Assembly: GCA_028282805.1 (NCBI GenBank)
Contig: JANQHD010000022.1
Location: 20,442 to 84,441 of the forward strand
Reading direction: 5' to 3'
DNA length: 64,000 nucleotides
Source: Phycisphaeraceae bacterium
GTDB taxonomy: Bacteria; Planctomycetota; Phycisphaerae; Phycisphaerales; Zrk34
Shown here: one piece after another, positions 1 to 7,738 of the stretch
How positions within the stretch are numbered: position 1 is the stretch's first letter
How the letters are laid out: each line of letters starts with the position of its first letter
Translations under genes and position numbers: made by a program
Notes under the pieces: generated by a model
Databases searched by the model: none
The model's input: only the letters and a program-made list of their open reading frames with translations
What the model was told of the DNA's origin: nothing

Positions 1-846
1 GTGCACGACCAGCTCGCCGTCCTCGACCGACCAGCCCTTTTCGGGGAACCTGTCCTTGTGCGCGCCGCGCCAGCCGTCGGTGGTCTCGCCATCAAACAAC
101 AGCTTGACACCCTGCGCCTTTTCCGCGTCGGACAGGCCGTTGACCGTGGTGTTGACGATGTAGGTGTCGTCGGGCGGCGAGAGCGGAAGGCCCTGCCCCT
201 TGACCTTGATCCAGATGTTGCGCCAGCGCACCTGCTTGCCGGCGATCGGCGAGTCCTTGCCGATCGAGTGCACCTGGAAGGCGATGAAGCCCTTGGATGT
301 TTCGTCGTCGATCAGGTGCGCGACGGGCTTGCCGTTGAGGAAGGTGCGGATGGAGTTGCCGACGCACTCGATGCGCGCGGTGTTCCAGTCGTTTTGCTTG
401 AGCAGCTTGCGCGCCTCGGGGTTGAGGTCGACGGGGTACAACCACCCGCGCCGCGCCTCGTCGTACACCCCGCCGGTCCACGCGCGGCCGGAGGTGTCGA
501 TCTCGTACTGGTAGCCGTGCACCCGGCCGTTGCGGTAGTCGGGCTCGCTCAGCGACCGGAACTGCACGCCGGAGTTCACGCCCTCGTCGGCCTTGAACTC
601 GAAGCGGAGGACGAAGTCGCCGTACACCATCTCGGTGGCGAGGAACGAGTTGGGCGTGCCGGTGGCGTAGGTGCCGACGATCGCGCCGTCCTCGACGTGA
701 AACTTGGCCTTGCCGTTGAGCTGCTTGAAGTTGGTCAGGTCCTTGCCGTTGAACGGGCTCATCCACCAGCCGTCGGCCGAGGCCGACCGGCAGCCGACCG
801 CGATGCACATCACGAAGGGAAACAATAGACGGTTCGCGTGAAACAC
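1..846 (-). CDS. Secreted DUF1080 (3-keto-disaccharide hydrolase-like) protein, 3' end outside window
   Basis: The minus strand is open from a GTG at 846 to the window edge (282 codons seen), so the gene is truncated here. The GTG is favoured because GAGGAGG lies about 7 nt upstream. It is followed by a signal peptide (MFHANRLLFPFVMCIAVGCRS) and then WWMSPFNGKDLTNFK, typical of DUF1080. A second module begins near LLFDGETTDGWRGAHKD at the end of the visible part, so two DUF1080 domains are likely. The family adopts a concanavalin-like fold and acts on glycans or 3-keto-glycosides, usually extracellularly, and is greatly expanded in planctomycetes. The exact substrate cannot be told. The long plus-strand frame over the same bases is a shadow. 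Confidence 0.85.
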   Translation of the reverse strand, partial: MFHANRLLFPFVMCIAVGCRSASADGWWMSPFNGKDLTNFKQLNGKAKFHVEDGAIVGTYATGTPNSFLATEMVYGDFVLRFEFKADEGVNSGVQFRSLSEPDYRNGRVHGYQYEIDTSGRAWTGGVYDEARRGWLYPVDLNPEARKLLKQNDWNTARIECVGNSIRTFLNGKPVAHLIDDETSKGFIAFQVHSIGKDSPIAGKQVRWRNIWIKVKGQGLPLSPPDDTYIVNTTVNGLSDAEKAQGVKLLFDGETTDGWRGAHKDRFPEKGWSVEDGELVVH

Positions 847-994
847 GGGCGGCCTCCTCGGCTCGGGTGTCGCATTGGTTTCGAAAAAAGACGTGGTTCG
901 CACTGGTGGTCTGTCAGCAGAACACAGGTCGCCGACGAGGGCAAGCCGGTTCACATGCGAAGCGCCGCGTGTGCAAACGCGTGCAAGCGATCAC

Positions 995-1022
995 GAAAAA
1001 ACCGCAGCCGATCGGCTGCGGT
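995..1022 (-). terminator. Intrinsic terminator of tRNA-Glu(CTC)
   Basis: Read on the minus strand, the perfect 22-nt palindrome ACCGCAGCCGATCGGCTGCGGT is followed by TTTTTTC. It lies 7 nt beyond the 3' end of the tRNA, so it most likely ends that transcript. Confidence 0.8.
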
Positions 1023-1028
1023 GGGAAG

Positions 1029-1101
1029 TACCCCCTAGGGGAGTCGAACCCCTGTTCTCGGACTGAGAATCCGATGTCCTAGGCCACTAGACGAAGGGGG
1101 C
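1029..1101 (-). tRNA. tRNA-Glu, anticodon CTC
   Basis: A 73-nt cloverleaf on the minus strand. The acceptor is GCCCCCT/AGGGGGT with a G-T pair at 1:72 and A73. The anticodon stem TCGGA/TCCGA encloses the loop TTCTCAG, giving anticodon CTC. The T arm is CAGGGGTTCGACTCCCCT. The 3' CCA is not encoded. A second glutamate tRNA (TTC) lies at 17100-17174 with a similar acceptor and T arm. Confidence 0.95.
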
Positions 1102-1186
1102 GGGGTGTTGTCTAAGCTCGAAATTCGAAACTCGAATGACGAAAACGCTATTGTAGGCGGGGTGAAATGGGTGTCAAACGTCGGCG

Positions 1187-2440
1187 TCAGGCGATGAGCA
1201 CGCTGCCGCCGGGCATCGGGTTGCGGGCGTTCAGTTCGTCGAGCTCGGTTTGGATGACGCGCTCGACCTCGGCGGTCAGCGCGGACATGACCTTGCTGGA
1301 CCGGCCCTCGAAGCGGTCGACGAACGCCTGCACGTCGATCGGCGCGGCGAACTTCACGAAGACCTTGCGCTCGGCGAGCGGCGGTTGCTCGGTGGTGGTG
1401 ATGTCTTCGGCGAGCTTCTCGACCGTCTCGGCGAAGCGGTCGAGCGTGGGGCGCTCGGCGACGTAGCCGGGCTCGTACGAGAGGATGCGGAACGCGAGCA
1501 TCGCGTCGTCGGCCCAGGTGACGGCGGCGGCGTGGTCGGCGTAGCGCGACTCGTCGAGGCGGACCTGGTGGATCACCCGCCGGCAGCGGCGCACGCGGTC
1601 GAACGGGTCGTCTTTGGGGCGGGGCTCGATCTCGAGCTTGTGTTCGAGCTGCGCCAGCACGGACTCGCCGGCCCGGCGGACGAGCTGGACGAGGTCGTCG
1701 GTGTGCGGGAAGTCGATGCCGCGGTGCTTGAGGTTGCGGTGCAGCGCGGCGACGCCGACGGCGCGGAGCATGTCGAGCGGCGAGGCGCCGGTGCGCCAGG
1801 GCACGTCAACGGCGGCGGCGAGTTCGCGCAGGCGCGCGACGGCCAGGTCGGACACGTCGTGGGCGAAGGTGTACTTCATCGCCACGGGCGCGACGCACAG
1901 CCGTCGGCCGCGCTCGGCGAGCGTTTTGACGGCGCGGGTGGCGAGCAGCGCGGCGCCCTCGTGCAGGGGGGTGAGGCGGTCGTTGCGCAGGTAGACGTTG
2001 CCCTCAGGGAACAAGGTCAGGGCGAAGCGGGTGTCGGTGAGCGTGGCGGCGGCCTGCTTCATGGCGCTGGGATCGGAGCCCTCGCGGTCGACGGAGAAGG
2101 TGCCGAGTTTTTGCATGACCCAGGCGTTGAACTTCGAGCGCAGGAACACGTCGTAGGCGGCCATGGTGAACGTCGTCGCCCCCACCCGCCGCAGGGCCTC
2201 GAAGTACACGTAGGGGTCGATGTGCGTCGGGTGGTTGGGCGTGAAGAGCAGCTGGCTGCGTTCGCGGACGGCCCGGGTGAGGGCGGGGTCGACGTCGACG
2301 TCGATCGCGCGGACCTTGCCGTAGACCGGCAGGAAGCGTTTGCGGTTGTAGACCGACAGCAGCGCGGCGATCGGCCCCACGCGTTTGGGCGGGAAGTAGC
2401 GGTACGGCATGTCCGAGAAGTCGAGCATCGACAACCCCAT
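1187..2440 (-). CDS. PlsC-family 1-acyl-glycerol-3-phosphate acyltransferase-like protein
   Basis: A 417-aa protein. Residues about 60-190 form a PlsC acyltransferase domain: the catalytic HX4D box is in NHPTHIDP (H70, D75) and the acceptor-phosphate motif FPEGN is at 144-148. The family transfers acyl chains to lysophosphatidate-like acceptors at the inner face of the membrane. The C-terminal ~200 residues extend well beyond the usual PlsC length (~240 aa) and are not recognised. No convincing Shine-Dalgarno precedes 2440, and the in-frame ATG at codon 5 is an alternative. The substrate could be another glycerolipid or a glycolipid. Confidence 0.8.
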   Translation of the reverse strand: MGLSMLDFSDMPYRYFPPKRVGPIAALLSVYNRKRFLPVYGKVRAIDVDVDPALTRAVRERSQLLFTPNHPTHIDPYVYFEALRRVGATTFTMAAYDVFLRSKFNAWVMQKLGTFSVDREGSDPSAMKQAAATLTDTRFALTLFPEGNVYLRNDRLTPLHEGAALLATRAVKTLAERGRRLCVAPVAMKYTFAHDVSDLAVARLRELAAAVDVPWRTGASPLDMLRAVGVAALHRNLKHRGIDFPHTDDLVQLVRRAGESVLAQLEHKLEIEPRPKDDPFDRVRRCRRVIHQVRLDESRYADHAAAVTWADDAMLAFRILSYEPGYVAERPTLDRFAETVEKLAEDITTTEQPPLAERKVFVKFAAPIDVQAFVDRFEGRSSKVMSALTAEVERVIQTELDELNARNPMPGGSVLIA

Positions 2441-2572
2441 CGAGGTGACGGCTTATCTTGTTCGCTGCGGGCGGCTGTGGCAAACGGCTAAACGTTGACG
2501 TGCGTTTTAGCCGATCTATGATCACGCCCCCCGCGAGCAAGAGACGGCTCCCATAACCACCGAGGTCAAGAC

Positions 2573-3496
2573 GTGATGCGACGCAAGCATGTGATGATGG
2601 TTCTGTGTGTGATGCTGCTGGCCGGCGCGGCGCAAGCCGACCGGGTGACGCTGACGACCGGGGAGGTGCTCAAGGGCAAGATCACGGCGCAGGGCGAGGC
2701 GGGCGTGACGCTGGAGCACCCGGTGCTGGGGGTGATCACGGTGCCGCGCGACGGGCTCAAGGACGCGGCGACCGACGCGCAGATCGCCGAGGCCGAGCGG
2801 GTCGAGGCCGAGCGGGTCGCCGCGGAGAACGCGCGGTTGCTCGGCGGGTGGGACAGCCAGTTCGACGTGGGGCTCAACGCCACGGACGGCAACAGCGAGG
2901 CCGCGACGCTGTACCTGGCGTTTGTGAGCAAGAAGGAAACGCCCACCGAGCGCTGGGAGCTCGACTCGGCCTACCGCTACGCGCAGAAGAACGGCGAGTC
3001 GACCGCCAACCGGTTCACCGTCGGGCTGGTCAAGGACTGGAAGATCACCGACAGCCTGTGGTTCTACTTCGCGGACCTGCGGTACGACTGGGACCAGTTT
3101 CAGGACTGGGACGCACGGCTGGCGGGCCACGCGGGCGTGGGCTACGACCTGGTCAAGACCGACAGCCTCGACGTCGAGCTGCGGGGCGGCTTCGGCGGGT
3201 TGCGCGAGTTCGGCTCGAGCGACGACTCGATCAAGCCCGAGGCGCTGGCGGGCGTCGAAGCCGAGTGGCGGATCAGCGAGAACCAGTCGCTCGAGGCCAA
3301 GTCGACGTATTACCCCGACCTCGACGAGACGGGCGAGTTCCGCACGCTCTCGCACGTGGACTGGAAGCTGAAGCTCAACCGCTTCGAGAAGACCTCGATC
3401 AAGGTCGGCTTGAAGCACGAGCACCAGTCGGAGGTGGACCCGGGCAGCGAGAAGAACGACTGGTGGTATTACGCGGCGCTGTCGATCGGTTTCTAG
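2573..3496 (+). CDS. DUF481 outer-membrane protein
   Basis: A 307-aa protein with a signal peptide (to about residue 22, LLAGAAQA) followed by an SHD1-like stretch (DRVTLTTGEVLKGKITAQ) and a short Glu/Ala-rich helix. The C-terminal two thirds are alternating-residue beta strands ending in a terminal Phe (SIGF), as expected of a DUF481/YdiY-type beta-barrel. Members are called salt-induced outer-membrane proteins, but the function is unproven. The start is either GTG 2573 or ATG 2576; GAGG lies 8-11 nt upstream. It is transcribed divergently from the PlsC-like gene. Confidence 0.8.
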   Translation: MMRRKHVMMVLCVMLLAGAAQADRVTLTTGEVLKGKITAQGEAGVTLEHPVLGVITVPRDGLKDAATDAQIAEAERVEAERVAAENARLLGGWDSQFDVGLNATDGNSEAATLYLAFVSKKETPTERWELDSAYRYAQKNGESTANRFTVGLVKDWKITDSLWFYFADLRYDWDQFQDWDARLAGHAGVGYDLVKTDSLDVELRGGFGGLREFGSSDDSIKPEALAGVEAEWRISENQSLEAKSTYYPDLDETGEFRTLSHVDWKLKLNRFEKTSIKVGLKHEHQSEVDPGSEKNDWWYYAALSIGF

Positions 3497-3514
3497 GGCC
3501 TATCTCGAATTATA

Positions 3515-3531
3515 GTTTATAGACTATAAAC
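3515..3531. repeat. AT-rich palindrome, copy 1
   Basis: GTTTATAGACTATAAAC, a perfect 8+1+8 inverted repeat followed by GATA. The same palindrome occurs in reverse orientation at 20795-20811, and a compensated variant occurs at 3627. Confidence 0.75.
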
Positions 3532-3583
3532 GATAAGATGGCCCGGGCGTGCGGGTCGGGTATTTGTTGTGCAAGACGCGCTA

Positions 3584-3607
3584 GCCGGCACCATACCTGG
3601 TGCCGGC
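3584..3607. repeat. REP-like hairpin GCCGGC-N4-TACC-N4'-GCCGGC, copy 1
   Basis: The arms are GCCGGCACCA and TGGTGCCGGC. It is preceded by GACGCGCTA, which is also found beside the copy at 20748. It belongs to the same two-part element as the AT-rich palindromes. Confidence 0.75.
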
Positions 3608-3626
3608 TGTCCCGCGAGTGTTTATA

Positions 3627-3643
3627 GTTTTTAGACTAAAAAC
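3627..3643. repeat. AT-rich palindrome, compensated variant
   Basis: GTTTTTAGACTAAAAAC differs from copy 1 at paired positions on both arms, so base pairing is preserved. It is followed by GATC. Confidence 0.7.
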
Positions 3644-3910
3644 GATCAATGATCCGGGCGCTTTGCCTTTCTATTTCGTATTCGTATCCAAGTGGCCGCA
3701 AATCGCTGGTGCACCGGATCGTGCCGAAGCCAAAAATGAAACCACGCAACATCGTGTCGCAAGATGCTCCAGGTCAAGCCGACCGTCAATACCCGTGCGA
3801 CCGTTACAAACCTCACCACCGTCAGAACGTGTCATTCACCGCGTATTGACCGGCCGTTTCGAGAAAAGCGCTGGCCGCGCGCGGTCGGTGTGATACGTTG
3901 CGGTTGACGG

Positions 3911-3975
3911 AACACGGGGCCGGTGTGCGTGAGCGGCGGCCCCATGGGAGAGTTCCGAAAATGAGGTAGAGAGAG
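3911..3975 (+). promoter_or_regulatory. Structured 5' leader of the first exported paralog
   Basis: A 7-bp stem GGGGCCG/CGGCCCC (3916-3922, 3937-3943) with a loop starting GTGTGCGT. It is followed by TGGGAGAGTTCCGAAAATG and a two-codon reading frame (ATG AGG TAG, 3961-3969) before the true ATG at 3976. The leader of the next paralog has the same architecture with different but complementary stem bases. Confidence 0.5.
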
Positions 3976-4692
3976 ATGAGCACCAAGCTTGGTCTGTTTG
4001 TGTTAGCGGCGGTCGGCCTGATGGCGGTTTCGGCGCAGGCGACGATGATCCCCAACGGCGTGTACACGCTGGGCAGCCACCCCGACGGCGAAGAGAACCC
4101 GCCGCCGTACGGCCTGCGGCTCGACGGGCTGCTCGGCGACAACAGCGAAGAGTACACCTTCGACTTCGACCACCCGTCGAGCGCGATAACCATGACCCTC
4201 AGCGACTCGACCCACTTCGCCGGCGAGAAGAAGGCCGTGATCAGCGGCACCGTGCGGGGCGGGGAAGACACGGGCGTCGCCTACAACGCCGACCTGAGCG
4301 GCCTGTGGCAGATCGACTTCACGTACGACAACCTCATGGCCAACGGCGACGGGTCGGAGCTGTGGGTCGACAACGCCGACGCCGGCAACAACACCGGCAA
4401 GGTCACCGCGCTGTTCAGCTCGACGGGCGCCGAGGCCGGCCGGCTGACGGCGGGCGACATGTTCGACCTCGAAGACTTCGCCGGCTCGCACGACTTTAGC
4501 TTCAAGCTGAAGTTCGGCCATCGGGGCTTCGATGGCATTTCGGGCTTCGGCTGGGTCAACCACGCCCCGTCCGGCAACACGGGCCCGATGGAGCACGTCT
4601 ACGCGTCGGATTGGTTGTTTACGGCGGTGCCCGAGCCGGCCAGCCTGGCCCTGCTGGGCCTGGGCGGACTGGCGCTGCTGCGCCGGCGATAA
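3976..4692 (+). CDS. Exported PEP-CTERM protein, paralog 1 of 3
   Basis: A 238-aa protein with a signal peptide (MSTKLGLFVLAAVGLMAVSAQA). The conserved domain runs from IPNGVYTLGSHPDG to YASDWLFTA, and the C-terminus is a PEP-CTERM sorting tail (VPEPASLALLGLGGLALLRRR: PEP box, hydrophobic helix, Arg cluster). Such tails are cut by an exosortase and direct proteins to the cell surface or extracellular matrix. The central domain is not one I recognise. It contains a block of 67 identical nucleotides shared with the two downstream paralogs. Start chosen by AGAGAGAG just upstream and by the clean signal peptide. Confidence 0.8.
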   Translation: MSTKLGLFVLAAVGLMAVSAQATMIPNGVYTLGSHPDGEENPPPYGLRLDGLLGDNSEEYTFDFDHPSSAITMTLSDSTHFAGEKKAVISGTVRGGEDTGVAYNADLSGLWQIDFTYDNLMANGDGSELWVDNADAGNNTGKVTALFSSTGAEAGRLTAGDMFDLEDFAGSHDFSFKLKFGHRGFDGISGFGWVNHAPSGNTGPMEHVYASDWLFTAVPEPASLALLGLGGLALLRRR

Positions 4693-4767
4693 GATAAAAG
4701 GCGCCGCGGGCACGGGCCGAAGGCTCGGCCTATGGCGACGACCCCACTGAATCTAAAGGCTCAAACG

Positions 4768-4806
4768 CATCCCCCGCCGACGCACGCGTGTGTCGGCGGG
4801 GGATGT
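4768..4806 (+). terminator. Strong hairpin downstream of paralog 1
   Basis: An 18-bp stem with one mismatch (CATCCCCCGCCGACGCAC against GTGTGTCGGCGGGGGATG) followed by a short TTTG run, 75 nt past the stop. It probably terminates the transcript. A smaller hairpin (GGCCGAAGGCTCGGCC) lies before it near 4718. Confidence 0.6.
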
Positions 4807-4939
4807 TTGTGAACACAGGCCGAGCGGTCATCGCCCGCCTTGCGCAATCGCTACGACCGCGCCAAGCGTTGCAACCGGCACAACCGTCACGACCCTCCTC
4901 TGAAAACGCGTCGTGCGATCGCTTTGCAAAAAGTACTGG

Positions 4940-5041
4940 CCGCGCGCGACTGGTGTGCTATTTTTGTGACTCAACGGAGAACGAGGCCGCGGTGTGTCGG
5001 CGGCGGCCTCGTGGGAGTATCCGACAAGCAAGGGTTGAAAG
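4940..5041 (+). promoter_or_regulatory. Promoter-like block and structured leader of paralog 2
   Basis: CTGGCCGCGCGCGACTGGTG followed by TGCTAT resembles the block before paralog 1 (CTGGCCGCGCGCGGTCGGTG followed by TGATAC), suggesting an extended -10. A perfect 10-bp stem ACGAGGCCGC/GCGGCCTCGT follows (4981-4990, 5003-5012), then TGGGAG 28 nt before the ATG. Confidence 0.5.
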
Positions 5042-5806
5042 ATGAAAACCAGACTGGGTCTATCCGTGTTGGCTTTGGTCGCGACGCTGGGCGCCGCGGC
5101 GCAGGCGATGTCGATCCCCAACGGCGCTTACACGCTCGGCAGCCACCCCGACGGCACCGAGAACCCGCCGCCGTACGGCCTGCGGCTCGACGGGCTGCTC
5201 GGCGACAACAGCGAAGAGTACACCTTCAACTTCAGCGACGCGTCGAGCGCGATGTCGATGACCATCAGCGACTCGGTCAACTTCGCGGGCAAGAAGACGG
5301 TCGTGATCAGCGGCACGTCGTTCGGCGGCGAAGACGTGGGCGCCGTGTACAACGCCGACCTGGCCGGCCTGTGGCAGATCGACTTCACGTACGACAACGT
5401 CATGGCCAACGGCGATATGTCGGAGCTGTGGACCGACGACGCCGACGCCGGCAACAACACCGGCAAGCTCACGGCGCTGTTCGGCTCGACGGGCGCCGAA
5501 GCCGGCCGGCTGACGGCGGGCGACATGTTCGACCTCGAAGACTTCGCCGGCTCGCACGACTTTAGCTTCAAGCTGAAGTTCGGCCACCGCGGGTTCGTCG
5601 GCGTCTCGGGCTTCGGCTGGTTGAACCACAGGCCGTCGCAGGCGAACGACCAGTCGCCGATGGATCACATCTACGCGTCGGACTGGCTGTTCACTGCCGA
5701 GCGCATCCCGCCGCCGCCGCCGGTCGTGCCGTTGCCGGCCGCATTCCCCGCGGGCCTGGCGTGCATGGGCCTGATCGTGGCGCGGAAGCGCATGAAGAAA
5801 AACTAA
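5042..5806 (+). CDS. Exported VPLPA-CTERM protein, paralog 2 of 3
   Basis: A 254-aa protein with a signal peptide (to about residue 22) and the same IPNGAYTLGSHPDG...YASDWLFTA domain as its neighbours, about 200 residues. It differs at the C-terminus: after a Pro run the tail is VVPLPAAFPAGLACMGLIVARKR, matching the VPLPA-CTERM sorting class rather than the VPEP class of paralog 1. DNA identity with paralog 1 is very high around 5495-5585. The role is unknown and a surface location is expected. Preceded by AAGGG about 10 nt before the ATG. Confidence 0.8.
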   Translation: MKTRLGLSVLALVATLGAAAQAMSIPNGAYTLGSHPDGTENPPPYGLRLDGLLGDNSEEYTFNFSDASSAMSMTISDSVNFAGKKTVVISGTSFGGEDVGAVYNADLAGLWQIDFTYDNVMANGDMSELWTDDADAGNNTGKLTALFGSTGAEAGRLTAGDMFDLEDFAGSHDFSFKLKFGHRGFVGVSGFGWLNHRPSQANDQSPMDHIYASDWLFTAERIPPPPPVVPLPAAFPAGLACMGLIVARKRMKKN

Positions 5807-5830
5807 CCAAAACGTCTACAAAACATGCGA

Positions 5831-5867
5831 AAAAGCCCACCCATGGCCATGGGTGGGCTTTGTTTTT
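5831..5867 (+). terminator. Intrinsic terminator after paralog 2
   Basis: AAGCCCACCCATG/CATGGGTGGGCTT with a 2-nt loop, followed by TGTTTTTG, 25 nt beyond the stop codon. Confidence 0.85.
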
Positions 5868-6029
5868 GTGCGGCCGGAAGAAACAATGGCGGTAGCGAGC
5901 CCGTAACGCGTGTGGGGCAAAAAATGCTTTGCGTTGTGCGCGGGCGGCGATGCATAATTAAGCTGTCGGGGAATGGGTTGGGTGCCCCCCCGCCGCTCAA
6001 ATGCCTTGTCACATCTGAAGGTGAGAACG

Positions 6030-6785
6030 ATGTTCTTTGGCAGATCCATGTTGACGGTTGCGTTGGTGGCGCTGCTGTGCGCCGCGGCGCAGGGGGTCTC
6101 GATCGACAACGGGGTGTACAACCTCGCCAGCCACCCCGACGGCACCGAGAACCCGCCGCCGTACGGCCTGCGGCTCGACGGGCTGCTCGGCGACAACAGC
6201 GAAGAGTACACCTACGACTTCAGCGACCCGCTGAGCTCGATGACGATGACCATCAGCGACTCGCTGCTGTTCCCCGGCACGAAGAAGGTGGTGATCAGCG
6301 GCAAGTCGTTCGGCGGGCTCGACACGGGCGCGGTCTACGACACGGAGCTGAGCGGGCTGTGGTCGATCGACTTCTCGTACGACAACGTGCAGGTCGACAA
6401 CCCGAACATGGAGCTGTTCACGCTCAAGGCCGACGCGGGCAACAACGCCGGCACGATCACGTCGCTGTTCAACTCGTCGGGCGCGCAGGCGGGCCGGCTG
6501 AGCAACGGCGACATGTTCAACCTGATCGACTACGACGGCACGCACGACTTCACGTTCAAGCTGAAGTTCGGGCACCGCGGGGTCGCGGGCCTGTCGGGCT
6601 TCGGCTGGCTGAACCACGCCCCGGACGGGGTGAACATCCACAAGGTCGACCACATCTACGCGTCGGACTGGCTGTTCACCGCCGAGAAGGTCCCGCCGCC
6701 GCCGCCGAACATCCCCCTGCCCCCGGCGCTGCCCGCGGGGTTGGCGCTGCTGGGGCTGGTGGTGCTGCGTCAACGCAAGGCGTGA
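6030..6785 (+). CDS. Exported VPLPA-CTERM-like protein, paralog 3 of 3
   Basis: A 251-aa protein. The frame is open further upstream (to 5973), but ATG 6030 is preceded by GAAGGTGAG and starts a proper signal peptide (MFFGRSMLTVALVALLCAAAQG). The domain is that of the two upstream paralogs but the most diverged of the three. The tail IPLPPALPAGLALLGLVVLRQRK is a VPLPA-type sorting signal. CATAAT at about 5953 could be its -10. Its leader lacks the hairpin seen in front of paralogs 1 and 2. Confidence 0.8.
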   Translation: MFFGRSMLTVALVALLCAAAQGVSIDNGVYNLASHPDGTENPPPYGLRLDGLLGDNSEEYTYDFSDPLSSMTMTISDSLLFPGTKKVVISGKSFGGLDTGAVYDTELSGLWSIDFSYDNVQVDNPNMELFTLKADAGNNAGTITSLFNSSGAQAGRLSNGDMFNLIDYDGTHDFTFKLKFGHRGVAGLSGFGWLNHAPDGVNIHKVDHIYASDWLFTAEKVPPPPPNIPLPPALPAGLALLGLVVLRQRKA

Positions 6786-6810
6786 ACCGAGCGGAAAACC
6801 CACGAACGAT

Positions 6811-6843
6811 CAAACCCACCCGTGGCCACGGGTGGGCTTTGTT
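6811..6843 (+). terminator. Intrinsic terminator after paralog 3
   Basis: CCCACCCGTGGCCACGGGTGGG is a near-perfect stem with flanking AAA and CTTTG. It is the same core as the terminator at 5831. Confidence 0.75.
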
Positions 6844-7005
6844 ATTGGGCGTGGGCCGCGGGGTTTGCCCGACCGTTACAACCGGAACGCGCGGGGGGCA
6901 AAAGCGGGCGCGGGGGCACAATTCCGTGGCGGATCGGTATGGCGCGTGTATGTTTGAAGCGTGGGCGTGCGAACGCCCGGTCCTGCATCGTAAGGGAGAA
7001 AGACG

Positions 7006-7092
7006 ATGCGCGTCTTGTATGCCATTTTCTTTGGAGCGATGTTCGGCTGCTTCGCGCTGCTGTGGCACACGGGCCAGTCGTTCTTCGGTTGA
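7006..7092 (+). CDS. 28-aa hydrophobic microprotein
   Basis: ATG at 7006 is preceded by AAGGGAGAA at 6-7 nt spacing. The 28 codons read MRVLYAIFFGAMFGCFALLW and then HTGQSFFG before TGA. That is one basic residue, a 17-residue apolar segment and a short polar tail, the profile of a single-pass membrane microprotein. A GGGCG-loop-CGCCC hairpin and TATGTT lie just upstream. It ends 3 nt from the convergent clpP stop. No homolog is recognised. Confidence 0.5.
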   Translation: MRVLYAIFFGAMFGCFALLWHTGQSFFG

Positions 7093-7095
7093 GTC

Positions 7096-7722
7096 TTACT
7101 CTTCCGAGTCGCCGCCCGGGGTGAAGTCCGCCGGCAGGGTGTCGAGCACCTGGTCGACCACGCCGTAGTCCTTCGCCTGGTCTGCGCCGAGCCACTTGTC
7201 GCGGTCGCAGTCCTTTTCGATCTGGTCGATGGGCTGGCCGGTGTGCTTGTGCATGATCTCGTACATGCGCTTGCGGGTTTTGAGCATCTCCTCGGCCTGG
7301 ATGCCGAGGTCGGTGGCGGTGCCCTCCATGACGCCGCCGATCAGCGGCTGGTGCAGCAGCACTCGGCTGTTGGGCAGGGAGTAGCGTTTGCCGGCCGTGC
7401 CTGCGGCGAGCAGCCAGGCCCCCATCGACGCGGCGACACCCACGCAGTAGGTCGCCACCGCCGGGCGGATGAACTGCATGGTGTCGTACACGGCCAGGCC
7501 CGCGCTGATCGAACCGCCGGGGCTGTTGATGTAGAAGTGAACGTCGGACTGGGCGTCCTCGTTCGACAGGTACAGCAGCTGGGCGATGATCAGGTTGGCC
7601 GAGTCGTCGGTGACGGGGCCGCCGAGGAAGATGACGCGGTCCTTGAGCAGGCGGGAGTAGATGTCGTAGGCGCGCTCGCCGCGGCCGGTCTTCTCGATCA
7701 CCATGGGGATGAGGTTGGACAT
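7096..7722 (-). CDS. clpP: ATP-dependent Clp protease proteolytic subunit (second of tandem pair)
   Basis: A 208-aa serine protease that forms the tetradecameric ClpP chamber used by ClpX/ClpA. The catalytic triad is visible: Ser99 in GVAASMGA, His124 in LLHQPL, Asp175 in DRDKW. The family signature [12 protein letters not shown] is at 65-76. The frame extends upstream through the intergenic inverted repeat, but ATG 7722 has AAAAGGAT about 8 nt upstream and gives a normal length. It lies just downstream of another clpP, so this is a two-gene unit. Confidence 0.95.
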   Translation of the reverse strand: MSNLIPMVIEKTGRGERAYDIYSRLLKDRVIFLGGPVTDDSANLIIAQLLYLSNEDAQSDVHFYINSPGGSISAGLAVYDTMQFIRPAVATYCVGVAASMGAWLLAAGTAGKRYSLPNSRVLLHQPLIGGVMEGTATDLGIQAEEMLKTRKRMYEIMHKHTGQPIDQIEKDCDRDKWLGADQAKDYGVVDQVLDTLPADFTPGGDSEE

Positions 7723-7738
7723 GGGGCGTATCCTTTTC

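Larger units (their letters stand above)
3497..3975. other. Repeat-rich intergenic region and leader of the first paralog
   Basis: No gene is supported in this 479-bp gap. It holds two AT-rich palindromes (3515-3531, 3627-3643), one GC-rich hairpin (3584-3607), a promoter-like stretch near 3873-3900 (GGTGTGATAC) and a leader hairpin (3916-3943) ahead of the next gene. Confidence 0.7.

Noticed and set aside
1119..1145. AAATTCGAAACTCGAATGACG stretch near the first tRNA as a regulatory palindrome
   Set aside because: Only short imperfect TTCGAA symmetry, and no second full copy was found in the window.
3844..3900. Sigma-54 promoter before the PEP-CTERM triplet, as known for some proteobacterial PEP-CTERM genes
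   Set aside because: No TGGCAC-N5-TTGC with correct spacing; an extended -10 of sigma-70 type fits better.
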